NCBI GenBank assembly: GCA_900552245.1
Contig: URYY01000045.1
Coordinates: forward strand, 1-14,200
Direction of reading: 5' to 3'
DNA length: 14,200 nt
Source of the DNA: an uncultured Opitutales bacterium
GTDB lineage: Bacteria > Verrucomicrobiota > Verrucomicrobiia > Opitutales > Intestinicryptomonadaceae
Below the pieces are notes generated by a model. That model was given only the letters and a program-made list of their open reading frames with translations, did no database searches and was not told the DNA's origin. Shown here one piece after another: positions 6,687 to 14,021 of the stretch; the first letter of the stretch is position 1, and every line of letters starts with the position of its first letter. The position numbers and the translations under genes are program-made.

Positions 6687-7948
6687 TTTTTTTTATTCTT
6701 CAAACATAAAACAGCTTTTTCGAAAGATTTTCCTCTATCGGCGTAGCCGTTAAACATTCCAAAGCTTGAGAAGGCCGGGCTAAACAAGATATCGCCCGAA
6801 TTTCCGCAAGATTCAAAGGCAAATTCCACAGCCTCTTCCAGAGTCTCGCAAACTTTTACTCCGAGCGGCAAATTTGGCAGCTCGCTCTTTAGTATGGCGG
6901 CTGTCTGCCCGATTAAGGCGGCTCCCTGGGCACATTCTGAAATCGCCTTTACAAGCTCAGAGTTGTCGCAGAACTTATTTTTGCCTCCGCCAATCCAGAA
7001 GAGCTTCTTGCCGGATAGCTCGCGCAGGGCCGCTATTGCCGCGTGCGCATTTGTCGCTTTTGAATCGTTCCAGAAATTCACGGAGCCTATGCTGCAAACA
7101 TTGGCAAACCTGTGGGGTGCTATTTTAAAATCCGAGCACGCTTGAAGCAGGATTTTTTTATCGAGCTTTAGCTCTTCCCAAAGGACGCTAGCCAGTGCAA
7201 AATTTTCGCGCTGTATTGAATTGTCGAAGGGATGTGGAGAATTCGGGAATAGATTTTTATCCGCAAATTTAGCGAAGTCGGGCAGGGTGAGTGCATATTT
7301 TTTTGCGGTTTGCTCAATCCCCGAGCCGTATACGAACACTTTGCTTTTCAGAAGGCTCGCAAGCCTTAGCTTTGCCTCAAAATACTCCCTCAAATCTAAG
7401 TGCCAATCGAGGTGGTCCGGCGCAAAGTTTGTCCAGACCAGGGCGTCGGGCTTAAGCAGGCCGAGGCGCATTGCCTGAAATGAGCTTATTTCGCAAACGG
7501 CGGTCTTTCCGAAACTAGACAGGGCAAAATCGCAGATGGGCTTGCCTATATTTCCGCAGGCTACGGCGTCTATGCCGCATTTTTTTAATGCGTGCGCAAG
7601 AAGGGAAGTCAGTGTTGTCTTTCCATTTGTTCCCGTCACGGCTATTATTCTGCCGCGCCATAGAAAGCCTCCTAAATCGGGTTCTCCGATAGTTCTTACT
7701 CCGGTTTCCTTTGCGGCTTCAAAGAATGGGTGGTCGCTTTTAAAGGCGGGCGAATATATCGCCAGGGCGTGCTCTTTTGCGCTTGTTTTATCAAATTTTT
7801 TTTCATTTGGAGCATCTCCGTAATAGACGCTTGCAATATTAAACTTTGAAAGCAGCTTTTCGGCGCTGAGCGTGCTCACGCCGCGCCCCCAGAGGGCTAC
7901 CTTCTTGCCTCCGCTTAAATCCAATATTTTTCCCTCCAACGCGTCCAT
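6677..7948 (-). CDS. murD: UDP-N-acetylmuramoyl-L-alanine--D-glutamate ligase
   Basis: MurD adds D-glutamate to UDP-MurNAc-L-Ala in the cytoplasm. The 423 residues contain an N-terminal nucleotide-sugar domain (VALWGRGVST, 17-26), the ATP loop TGTNGKTTL (105-113), CEISSFQ (152-158), TNFAPDHLDWH (173-183), NDSKATN (294-300) and SPAFSSFGMFNGYADRGKSF (390-409). The last two are characteristic of MurD and separate it from MurC, MurE and MurF. The G-x-H-N-x-x-N segment of the ATPase domain is altered: the region reads SIQRENFALAS (244-254), keeping the final Asn 249 but with Ile-Gln in place of His-Asn. Length is slightly below the usual 430-450. The ATG is two bases after the mraY stop and has a good TGAGG ribosome site. 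It is the last gene before the only sizeable gap. Confidence 0.95.
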   Translation of the reverse strand: MDALEGKILDLSGGKKVALWGRGVSTLSAEKLLSKFNIASVYYGDAPNEKKFDKTSAKEHALAIYSPAFKSDHPFFEAAKETGVRTIGEPDLGGFLWRGRIIAVTGTNGKTTLTSLLAHALKKCGIDAVACGNIGKPICDFALSSFGKTAVCEISSFQAMRLGLLKPDALVWTNFAPDHLDWHLDLREYFEAKLRLASLLKSKVFVYGSGIEQTAKKYALTLPDFAKFADKNLFPNSPHPFDNSIQRENFALASVLWEELKLDKKILLQACSDFKIAPHRFANVCSIGSVNFWNDSKATNAHAAIAALRELSGKKLFWIGGGKNKFCDNSELVKAISECAQGAALIGQTAAILKSELPNLPLGVKVCETLEEAVEFAFESCGNSGDILFSPAFSSFGMFNGYADRGKSFEKAVLCLKNKKNGQ

Positions 7949-7958
7949 CTCTACCTCA
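7949..7958 (-). promoter_or_regulatory. Ribosome binding site for murD
   Basis: TGAGG (7958-7954 on the minus strand) is followed by TAGAG and the ATG at 7948. The site spans the end of mraY, whose TAG stop falls inside the spacer. It is the clearest ribosome site in the window and supports the chosen start. Confidence 0.65.
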
Positions 7959-9045
7959 ATTTAAGTGTTGCAAGGCCAGCCAGTGAAAATATTAGCGATA
8001 TAATCCAAAATCTTATCACAACTTGCATTTCCTTCCAACCGCCCAACTCAAAGTGGTGGTGTATGGGCGACATTCTAAAGACGCGCTTTCCGCTTAATTT
8101 AAAAGAGCCCACCTGTATTATTACGGAAGCCGCCTCCATTACAAAAACTCCGCCTACAAGAATTAGCGTCAGCGGCTGGTGAACCATAAATGCTATGACG
8201 CCAACTAGCGCCCCGAGCGCCAGCGAGCCCGTATCGCCCATCCATATGTGGGCGGGGTAGGCGTTGTACCACAAGAATGCAACGCACGCTCCAAGGGTTG
8301 CGCAGCAAACTACGGCAAGCTCTCCGCAGCCATTTACCATGGTTAGATTCAAGTAATTTGCCGCGACTGCATTTCCGGTTAGGTAGGCAAAAATTCCATA
8401 GACAAATATTACTGAAATCGTGCAGCCAACCGCCAATCCGTCAACGCCGTCAGTCAGATTTACGGCATTGCTAGAGGCTGTTATTATAAGCCAAACAAAG
8501 GCTGCCACAAACCAGAATGGCATTTCGAGAGGCGCCTTTATAAAGGGTATTGAAAGCTCGCGCATCGAACTTGAAAATTCTGCGTTTGTAAATAGGAGAG
8601 TGCAGGCGAAAGCTGCGGCCAGTGTCTGCATTGTTATCTTAAACTTTCCGCTCACTCCTCGGCTGTTTTGTTTCATCATTTTTTGGTAGTCGTCTGCAAA
8701 GCCGGCAAATGTCATAATGATGTACACTCCAAGAGCCGCCGCGACTAGGTAATTGAACCTGCACCAAAGCAGGCATGAGGGCAGCATTCCGACAAATATG
8801 ATTAGCCCTCCCATTATCGGCGTGTTTTTCTTCCAAGCGTGCAGCTCAGCAAGCTTTCCGACTTGCTCCGCCGTGCGCTGAGTTTGGGCGGATTTAAATG
8901 CCCTCAGCTTTGATATTATAAAGGGTGCGGCAAACCAGCCTATCAAAAAGGCGCTGACTGTCGCCATTACGCAGCGGAACGACAGGTACCTAAAGAGTCT
9001 AAACGGCCCCCATACCGACTCTAAATCAGAAAGCTCTATCAACAT
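7951..9045 (-). CDS. mraY: Phospho-N-acetylmuramoyl-pentapeptide transferase
   Basis: MraY moves phospho-MurNAc-pentapeptide from UDP to undecaprenyl phosphate, forming lipid I on the cytoplasmic face of the membrane. The 364-residue protein has about ten membrane helices and the family's active-site motifs. These are GFADDYQK (115-122, Asp 118 and 119), NAVNLTDGVDGLA (193-205), MGDTGSLALGA (269-279, Asp 271) and PIHHHFELGGWKE (327-339, His-rich loop). The N-terminus (VWGPFRLFRYLSFR, 11-24) matches the typical MraY start, so the ATG at 9045 is right, though no strong ribosome site precedes it. It starts six bases after the murF stop, as in most dcw clusters. Length is normal and no key residue is missing. 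Confidence 0.97.
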   Translation of the reverse strand: MLIELSDLESVWGPFRLFRYLSFRCVMATVSAFLIGWFAAPFIISKLRAFKSAQTQRTAEQVGKLAELHAWKKNTPIMGGLIIFVGMLPSCLLWCRFNYLVAAALGVYIIMTFAGFADDYQKMMKQNSRGVSGKFKITMQTLAAAFACTLLFTNAEFSSSMRELSIPFIKAPLEMPFWFVAAFVWLIITASSNAVNLTDGVDGLAVGCTISVIFVYGIFAYLTGNAVAANYLNLTMVNGCGELAVVCCATLGACVAFLWYNAYPAHIWMGDTGSLALGALVGVIAFMVHQPLTLILVGGVFVMEAASVIIQVGSFKLSGKRVFRMSPIHHHFELGGWKEMQVVIRFWIISLIFSLAGLATLKLR

Positions 9046-9051
9046 AACGCT

Positions 9052-10662
9052 CTAGCTTAAAAACCTCTCGTCCTCGTCGTCTTCACTCTCGTCGCTTGGA
9101 GATTCTTCTTCGTCCTCGTCAAGCTCTTCGTCTGATTCAAAATTTTCATCTTCTAGACTTTCGTCTTCAACTTCCTCCTCTGCCTGAGGATTATCCTCTT
9201 TTGAATCTTCTTTTGAGCCCTCGTCTTCGGGCTCTTCCTCGGCAGGCTCTTCGATATTGTCGGCAGTTTGTTTTACGCCTATTGACAGCAGCTCGCGAAC
9301 TCCATCGGGAAGCGCCTTTTCAAGCTCGCAAACGCGGCTTGCCTTTACAAAAATCCAGCCCTTAAACTCGCTCAGTTTAACTTGCGCATCCGCTGCATTT
9401 TCAAAAGTTTCTACGGCATCTTCCGGCCAGCCCTTTGAGAGCATAGCGGCTTTGTAAATCTCCACATTTCTTCCCACAAGTATTGCTCTGTCGCCCTCTC
9501 TAAATGGGAGGTTTTCGCCAATTTCTCTGTGGTAGCGCAAAGAGGCTAGGCCGAGCTCCGCCATATCGCCTATTACAAATAGCCGCGGCGAGCCTTCCGA
9601 CTTGCGCAGGAACATCTTAAGCGCGTCTTTCATCGAGGCCGGCGAGGCGTTGTAGCAGTCGACATAGAAATTCGACCCTTCAAATTCTACGACACTGCCC
9701 CTCATTGCGTCCGGCTTTAGGGCTTCGAGCCTCTGCACAAGTTGCTCTTCGGAAGTTCCAAGCATAAGGGCCGCGGCAATTGCAAGCAGGGCGTTTTCCT
9801 GCATGCCCTTTGTCATAATGGGTATTTCAAAGAGGTATTCGTTGCCGCCCTCTATGCACATATCAACCTTTACTAGCCCGTTTTCCTCGCTCAATACGTA
9901 TCTAAAAACTAGATCTGCCGACACTTCCGGAACCTCTGCTGGCGCAACAATCGCCTTTTTGCAGTTTAACTCCTCAAAGGCCTTCCAGCTTAGGAGATTG
10001 CTGTGCATAAGCGCCCAACCGTCCTTTGCAACATTTTTTGCAAGCACTGATTTCTCCTTGGCTATGTTGGAAATTTCCATGAATTTTTCCATGTGAGCGG
10101 GGGCTACGCAGGTTATGATTGCCAAGTCGGGCTCTATCATTTTTGCAAGCTCCTCCATCTGCCCGGGGGCTCCAACTCCGGCTTCAATTATCGCGCACTG
10201 ATTTTCGCGCAGGTCTATTTGTGTCAGAGTCAGCGCAACGCCTATTTCGTTATTCAAATTTTCCTTCGTGCTAAGCGGGTGGCGCCAAGATAGCAGCGTA
10301 TTTAAAAATTCCTTTGTCGTAGTTTTCCCGCAAGAGCCGCTTATTCCTATTACGGGGGCTTCAAAGCGCAGGCGGTGGAATTTTGCTATTGTTTGCAGGG
10401 CCTTCAAGGTGTCTTTTACAATTAGGGTAGGGGCTTCTATACCTATTTCGCGCGACGCGATAACGGCAGTTGCTCCATTATTTACTGCATCTTGCGCAAA
10501 GTCGTGGCCGTCCCTGTTTGCAACTAGTGCTACGAATGCGTAACCTTCGGGTATGTTTCGGCTATCTGTGGAAAACCCGCGAATTTCCGGATATTTCTTT
10601 GGCAGATTTTTCCATTCTCCGCCGGTCCAAATCTGCAAGTCGTCAATTTTAAATAGAGGCAT
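9052..10662 (-). CDS. murF: UDP-MurNAc-tripeptide--D-alanyl-D-alanine ligase with acidic tail
   Basis: MurF adds D-Ala-D-Ala to UDP-MurNAc-tripeptide, completing the cytoplasmic precursor. The N-terminal domain has STDSRNIPEGYAFVAL (31-46). The ATP loop is GSCGKTTTKEF (109-119) with Lys 113, followed by NLNNEIGVALTL (135-146), IIEAGVGAPGQMEEL (158-172) and APAHMEKF (187-194). The C-terminal domain has DCYNASPASMKDAL (335-348) and VIGDMAELG (363-371), typical of MurF. At 536 residues it is some 75-80 longer than usual. The excess is a C-terminal tail from about residue 465, where 39 of residues 471-534 are Asp or Glu. The usual G-x-H-N-x-x-N segment reads KGMQENALLAIAA (285-297): Asn 290 is kept but His-Asn is replaced by Gly-Met. 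The ATG lies three bases after the murE stop. AAGGA upstream is 12 bases away, rather far. Confidence 0.94.
   Translation of the reverse strand: MPLFKIDDLQIWTGGEWKNLPKKYPEIRGFSTDSRNIPEGYAFVALVANRDGHDFAQDAVNNGATAVIASREIGIEAPTLIVKDTLKALQTIAKFHRLRFEAPVIGISGSCGKTTTKEFLNTLLSWRHPLSTKENLNNEIGVALTLTQIDLRENQCAIIEAGVGAPGQMEELAKMIEPDLAIITCVAPAHMEKFMEISNIAKEKSVLAKNVAKDGWALMHSNLLSWKAFEELNCKKAIVAPAEVPEVSADLVFRYVLSEENGLVKVDMCIEGGNEYLFEIPIMTKGMQENALLAIAAALMLGTSEEQLVQRLEALKPDAMRGSVVEFEGSNFYVDCYNASPASMKDALKMFLRKSEGSPRLFVIGDMAELGLASLRYHREIGENLPFREGDRAILVGRNVEIYKAAMLSKGWPEDAVETFENAADAQVKLSEFKGWIFVKASRVCELEKALPDGVRELLSIGVKQTADNIEEPAEEEPEDEGSKEDSKEDNPQAEEEVEDESLEDENFESDEELDEDEEESPSDESEDDEDERFLS
9061..9252 (-). repeat. 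Low-complexity acidic coding tract at the 3' end of murF
   Basis: Codons 471-534 of murF are dominated by GAA, GAG and GAT/GAC, giving a CTC/TTC/GTC-rich run on the plus strand. Thirty-nine of the 64 residues are acidic, and most of the rest are Ser, Pro, Asn, Gln or Lys. There is no exact tandem unit; it is compositional repetition. The tract looks disordered. Confidence 0.85.
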
Positions 10663-10665
10663 AGT

Positions 10666-12234
10666 CTAGGCCAATCCTTTCACCGTTAGCAATTCCTCCG
10701 CGACTCTCTTGTCGTCAAAGGGAATTATTGTGTCGCCGAGTTCCTGAAAAGCCTCGTGGCCCTTGCCCGCTATGAGTATGCAGTCGCCATCGCTTGCGGC
10801 GTCTATTGCTAGATTTATTGCGCGCCTGCGGTTTTCTATAAAGGCAATCTTTGTTGGGTCTGAAACTCCGGCTTTCATATCGTTAAATATCTGGTTTATG
10901 TCTTCGCCGCGCGGGTTGTCGCTGGTGGCCCAAGCAATGTCGGCGTACTTTTGCACTACTGCCGTCATCTTAGGGCGCTTTGTCCTATCGCGCCTGCCCC
11001 CGCAGCCAAAAACTACGAGTATTCGACCCTTGACTACTTCCCTTAACATTTCAAGCCCATTTTTCAGCGCATCGTCCGTGTGCGCGTAGTCTATCAGAAT
11101 GTCAAATTTTGCATTAGAGCTTACTTTTTGCATTCTGCCGGGTACGCCCCTGAAGGTGTTTAGAGCATTTGCCGCTGCCTTCATATCGGTTCCCTGAGAA
11201 TACAGAGCAGCCATTGCCGTCAGCGCATTTGAGACATTGTACCTGCCGGGCATCTTGAGCTTTATCTCAACCTGTCCCTCCGGATATACGAGCGTAAACT
11301 TGGATTCTTGAGCGTTTAGTTGCAAATCCCTAACGCTTATTGTGGCTTCGGGATTTTCTATTGAAAAAGTAATGAGCTTTGTCTTTGAAGGGTCTATGCG
11401 CTCGGCTATGATTTTCCCCTTTGGGTCGTCTATATTTATCGCGGCGGATTTCGGAATGCTGCCGAGTGCGCCCGTAAACAGAGAGGCCTTGGTCTCAAAG
11501 TAGCTCTCCATATCGAGGTGGTAGTCGATGTGGTCTTGGGTGAGGTTTGTAAAGCAGGCGCAGTCTATATTGAGCCCCTCTACGCGCTTTTGAGCAATTG
11601 CGTGCGAGCTTATTTCAATTGCCGCCGATACGCATCTGCTCCTTCGCATCTGGTGGAGCATTGCGAATGTTTCGAGGGCAAGCGGAGTTGTTCTTGAAGC
11701 CGGCAGGCAGCGCCCGCCCAAGTCGTACTGTATAGTTCCTATCAGGCCGCACTTTTGAGAGAGGGCGTTTTGTATGTGCTGTATCATCCAAGTTACACTC
11801 GTCTTGCCGTTAGTCCCTGTGACTGCAAAAAATTTTAGGTTTTCGTCCGGCTTTTCGTAGAAGGCTTTTGCCGCGGCAGCCATGGCGTCTGCAATTGAAT
11901 CGACCTGTATCCACGCTGCAGGATAGTATTTTTCCGGGGCGGGGCGCTCGGAAACTATAGCCACAGCTCCGCGGTGCGTAGCTTCCTCGATGTAGAGGTT
12001 GCCGTCAGTATTTGCGCCTCCAACTGCGAAAAACGCCGACTTCGGGCAGGCTCTGCGGCTGTCGTTTATGAGAGTTTTTATCTCCAAATTTTTATCGCCC
12101 ACAAGCTTCTTGCAGCCGACGGCCCTAGCAAGCATATCGACTGTAAATGCACTTTCACCGCCCTCGCTTTGCGCAAACGAAAGTCCGCGCGGAGTTAGGC
12201 AAATTAAACTAGTCAAATTTTTAAACCCTATCAT
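10666..12234 (-). CDS. murE: UDP-MurNAc-tripeptide synthetase, meso-diaminopimelate-adding
   Basis: MurE adds the third stem-peptide residue. With the ATG at 12234 the protein has 522 residues. Motifs are INDSRR (56-61), TGTNGKTSVTW (139-149), SRTTPLALE (180-188), EISSHAIAQKR (207-217), TNLTQDHIDYH (229-239), MPGRYNVSNALTAMAA (328-343), DYAHTDDAL (383-391), GCGGRRDRTKRPKM (410-423) and TSDNPRGED (437-445). DNPR is the signature of enzymes that use meso-diaminopimelate rather than lysine. The chosen start overlaps the ftsI stop as ATGA and has GGAAAGA six bases upstream. An in-frame ATG at 12249 would add five residues but has no ribosome site. About 25-35 residues precede the region where most MurE proteins begin (MIGFKNLTSLICLTP onward); no better downstream start is seen. 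MurF follows after three bases. Confidence 0.95.
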   Translation of the reverse strand: MIGFKNLTSLICLTPRGLSFAQSEGGESAFTVDMLARAVGCKKLVGDKNLEIKTLINDSRRACPKSAFFAVGGANTDGNLYIEEATHRGAVAIVSERPAPEKYYPAAWIQVDSIADAMAAAAKAFYEKPDENLKFFAVTGTNGKTSVTWMIQHIQNALSQKCGLIGTIQYDLGGRCLPASRTTPLALETFAMLHQMRRSRCVSAAIEISSHAIAQKRVEGLNIDCACFTNLTQDHIDYHLDMESYFETKASLFTGALGSIPKSAAINIDDPKGKIIAERIDPSKTKLITFSIENPEATISVRDLQLNAQESKFTLVYPEGQVEIKLKMPGRYNVSNALTAMAALYSQGTDMKAAANALNTFRGVPGRMQKVSSNAKFDILIDYAHTDDALKNGLEMLREVVKGRILVVFGCGGRRDRTKRPKMTAVVQKYADIAWATSDNPRGEDINQIFNDMKAGVSDPTKIAFIENRRRAINLAIDAASDGDCILIAGKGHEAFQELGDTIIPFDDKRVAEELLTVKGLA

Positions 12235-14021
12235 AGAGAGTCTTTCCATGCTAAAATTTTCTGATATTCCTCGTCGTTTTGTATCCCCAAATAAGCTGCC
12301 GCCTGGCGTGCGATATTTGCGAAGGCAGAGCCTCCAACCGCGCCGCCGTAGCGGGAAATTTTGCTGTGAGGCTCGTCCACAACTATCGTTATTACAAGCC
12401 TCGGCCTGTCCGCGGGAAATATTCCGGTAAATGAGGAGGCGTAGTGCAAAGAGCTGTATTTGCCGTTTACAATTTTCTTCGCCGTTCCCGTTTTTCCCGC
12501 AACTTTAAAACCTTCCACAGCCGCTCTTCTCGCCGTTCCAACCTTGCTTGCAACTCCGCTTAGTATGTCGCACATCTCCTCCGCAACCTTTGGAGAAATA
12601 ACTTGCCTTAGCTTCTTTGGCGCAAACAAAATTTCGCTCTTGCCGTCGGCAGAGTAAACTCGCTTTACGAGTTGCGGTTTCATGTATACGCCCTGGTTTG
12701 CCAAAACGCTCATTGCGCAGTGTATCTGAAGGGGGGTGGCATCTATAGCGTGCCCCATGGGCATTCTTGTTATCGTCAGGCCGTCCCAGCGCTTTGGATT
12801 GTGCAAGGTTCCGTCAACTTCTCCCGCAAGACCTATGTGCGTGCGCTCTCCAAAGCCGAACAGCTTTGCGTATTCGTAGAGCTTCTTTTCGCCCAGCAAC
12901 ATTCCGAGATGTGCAGCACCCCTGTTGGAACTTTGCTCCGCTATCTGCCTTACGCTAAGAATACCCATCTTGTGAGATTCTCCCGGAAGCTTCAGTATCC
13001 TGCCCCTGAAGTTTGCCGTGCTTTGCGAGCAGTCGAAGGTGTCGTCTTGAGTTACTATGTTTTCGTTTAAAGCGGCGGAAATCGGAACTATTTTGAATGT
13101 TGAGCCCGGTTCTAACCGGTCTGAAATCGCGTAGTTTCGCAAGTTTTCGACGGGGTACTTGTTGTAATTGTTGGGGTCGAAACTCGGGTAGCTTGCCATT
13201 GCGCATATAAAGCCCGTGGCGGGGTCGCTTATTATGATTGTGGCCTTGTTCGGATTAAATTCCTCAACTATGCGCTGAATTTCCCTCTGCGCAACTTCCT
13301 GCAAAATGATGTCGATTGAAAGTTCCACGTTCATTCCGTCAACTGCCGGGACTTCTCTCATTCTAAACTGGGCTATCTCGCGGCGGCGGGCGTCTTTTTC
13401 CGTCTGAATCCAGCCGTCTTGGCCCTTCAGATAGTATTCGCACATTCTCTCTACGCCGCTTACGCTCGTGCCCTCTGCATTGACAAAACCTATGGCGTGC
13501 GCCGCTAGTCCCTGCGACGGGTAGGTGCGCACATATTTCTTTTCGCCCTTAAATCCGTATATGTTTAGAGCGGCAATTTTTTCAAATACGTCTTCTTCAA
13601 CGGTGTCGATTAACCTCCAGCGCCTCTCCTTTAATACCATTCCGTTTTCGGTTTCGACTTCAAAAGTTTCGGGCTTGCACTTTTCGAGAAGCTCAGAAAG
13701 CGGCATCTTTAGTATGAGCGATGCAGTCTCAAGCTTCTCTTTAACTTTTGGGTCGTCCAACTCCAAAACCTTCGGGTCAACACCTAGCTTTATTACGGGG
13801 CGAGACACCGCTAGCAAGTTGCCTCTGGCGTCTGTTATATTGCCTCTCTTTGCGCTTATTAGTGTCGTGGTTTGGCGCTGGTCCTCGAGGGCGTCTATGC
13901 TCTTTTGGCTCTCACACACATGCAGCACAAACAAGCGCGCCGCAATCGCGACGAAAGCGGCACTAAAGAGTGTGGCCATTAGCGCAAAGCGCCACTTGGA
14001 TATGAATGGTGCCATCGTCAT
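12231..14021 (-). CDS. ftsI: Septal transpeptidase FtsI (class B penicillin-binding protein 3)
   Basis: FtsI cross-links septal peptidoglycan and is a beta-lactam target. The 596-residue product has a short cytoplasmic start, one membrane helix at about 11-33 (signal anchor), and the class B dimerisation region with RGNITDARGNLLA (59-71). RTYPSQGLAAHAIGFV (165-180) and GVERMCEYYLKGQDG (189-203) follow. The transpeptidase domain shows the three active-site motifs STFK (307-310, catalytic Ser 307), SSN (364-366) and KTGT (510-513). No PASTA domain follows. The ATG at 14021 is preceded by AAGGA ten bases upstream and overlaps the preceding gene's stop as ATGA; a second ATG two codons later (14015) is possible. 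Position after a probable ftsL and before murE is the standard dcw order. A sporulation SpoVD role is unlikely without PASTA. Confidence 0.96.
   Translation of the reverse strand: MTMAPFISKWRFALMATLFSAAFVAIAARLFVLHVCESQKSIDALEDQRQTTTLISAKRGNITDARGNLLAVSRPVIKLGVDPKVLELDDPKVKEKLETASLILKMPLSELLEKCKPETFEVETENGMVLKERRWRLIDTVEEDVFEKIAALNIYGFKGEKKYVRTYPSQGLAAHAIGFVNAEGTSVSGVERMCEYYLKGQDGWIQTEKDARRREIAQFRMREVPAVDGMNVELSIDIILQEVAQREIQRIVEEFNPNKATIIISDPATGFICAMASYPSFDPNNYNKYPVENLRNYAISDRLEPGSTFKIVPISAALNENIVTQDDTFDCSQSTANFRGRILKLPGESHKMGILSVRQIAEQSSNRGAAHLGMLLGEKKLYEYAKLFGFGERTHIGLAGEVDGTLHNPKRWDGLTITRMPMGHAIDATPLQIHCAMSVLANQGVYMKPQLVKRVYSADGKSEILFAPKKLRQVISPKVAEEMCDILSGVASKVGTARRAAVEGFKVAGKTGTAKKIVNGKYSSLHYASSFTGIFPADRPRLVITIVVDEPHSKISRYGGAVGGSAFANIARQAAAYLGIQNDEEYQKILAWKDSL
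12235..12247 (-). promoter_or_regulatory. Ribosome binding site deciding the murE start
   Basis: GGAAAGA (12247-12241 on the minus strand) stands six bases before the ATG at 12234, which itself overlaps the ftsI TGA. The alternative ATG at 12249 has only A/T-rich sequence without a purine-rich site upstream. The match to the consensus is partial. Confidence 0.45.

Noticed and set aside
9061..9252. CTC/TTC-rich tract on the plus strand as a regulatory or DNA-level repeat element
   Set aside because: It is fully explained by Glu and Asp codons in the murF reading frame and has no exact repeat unit.
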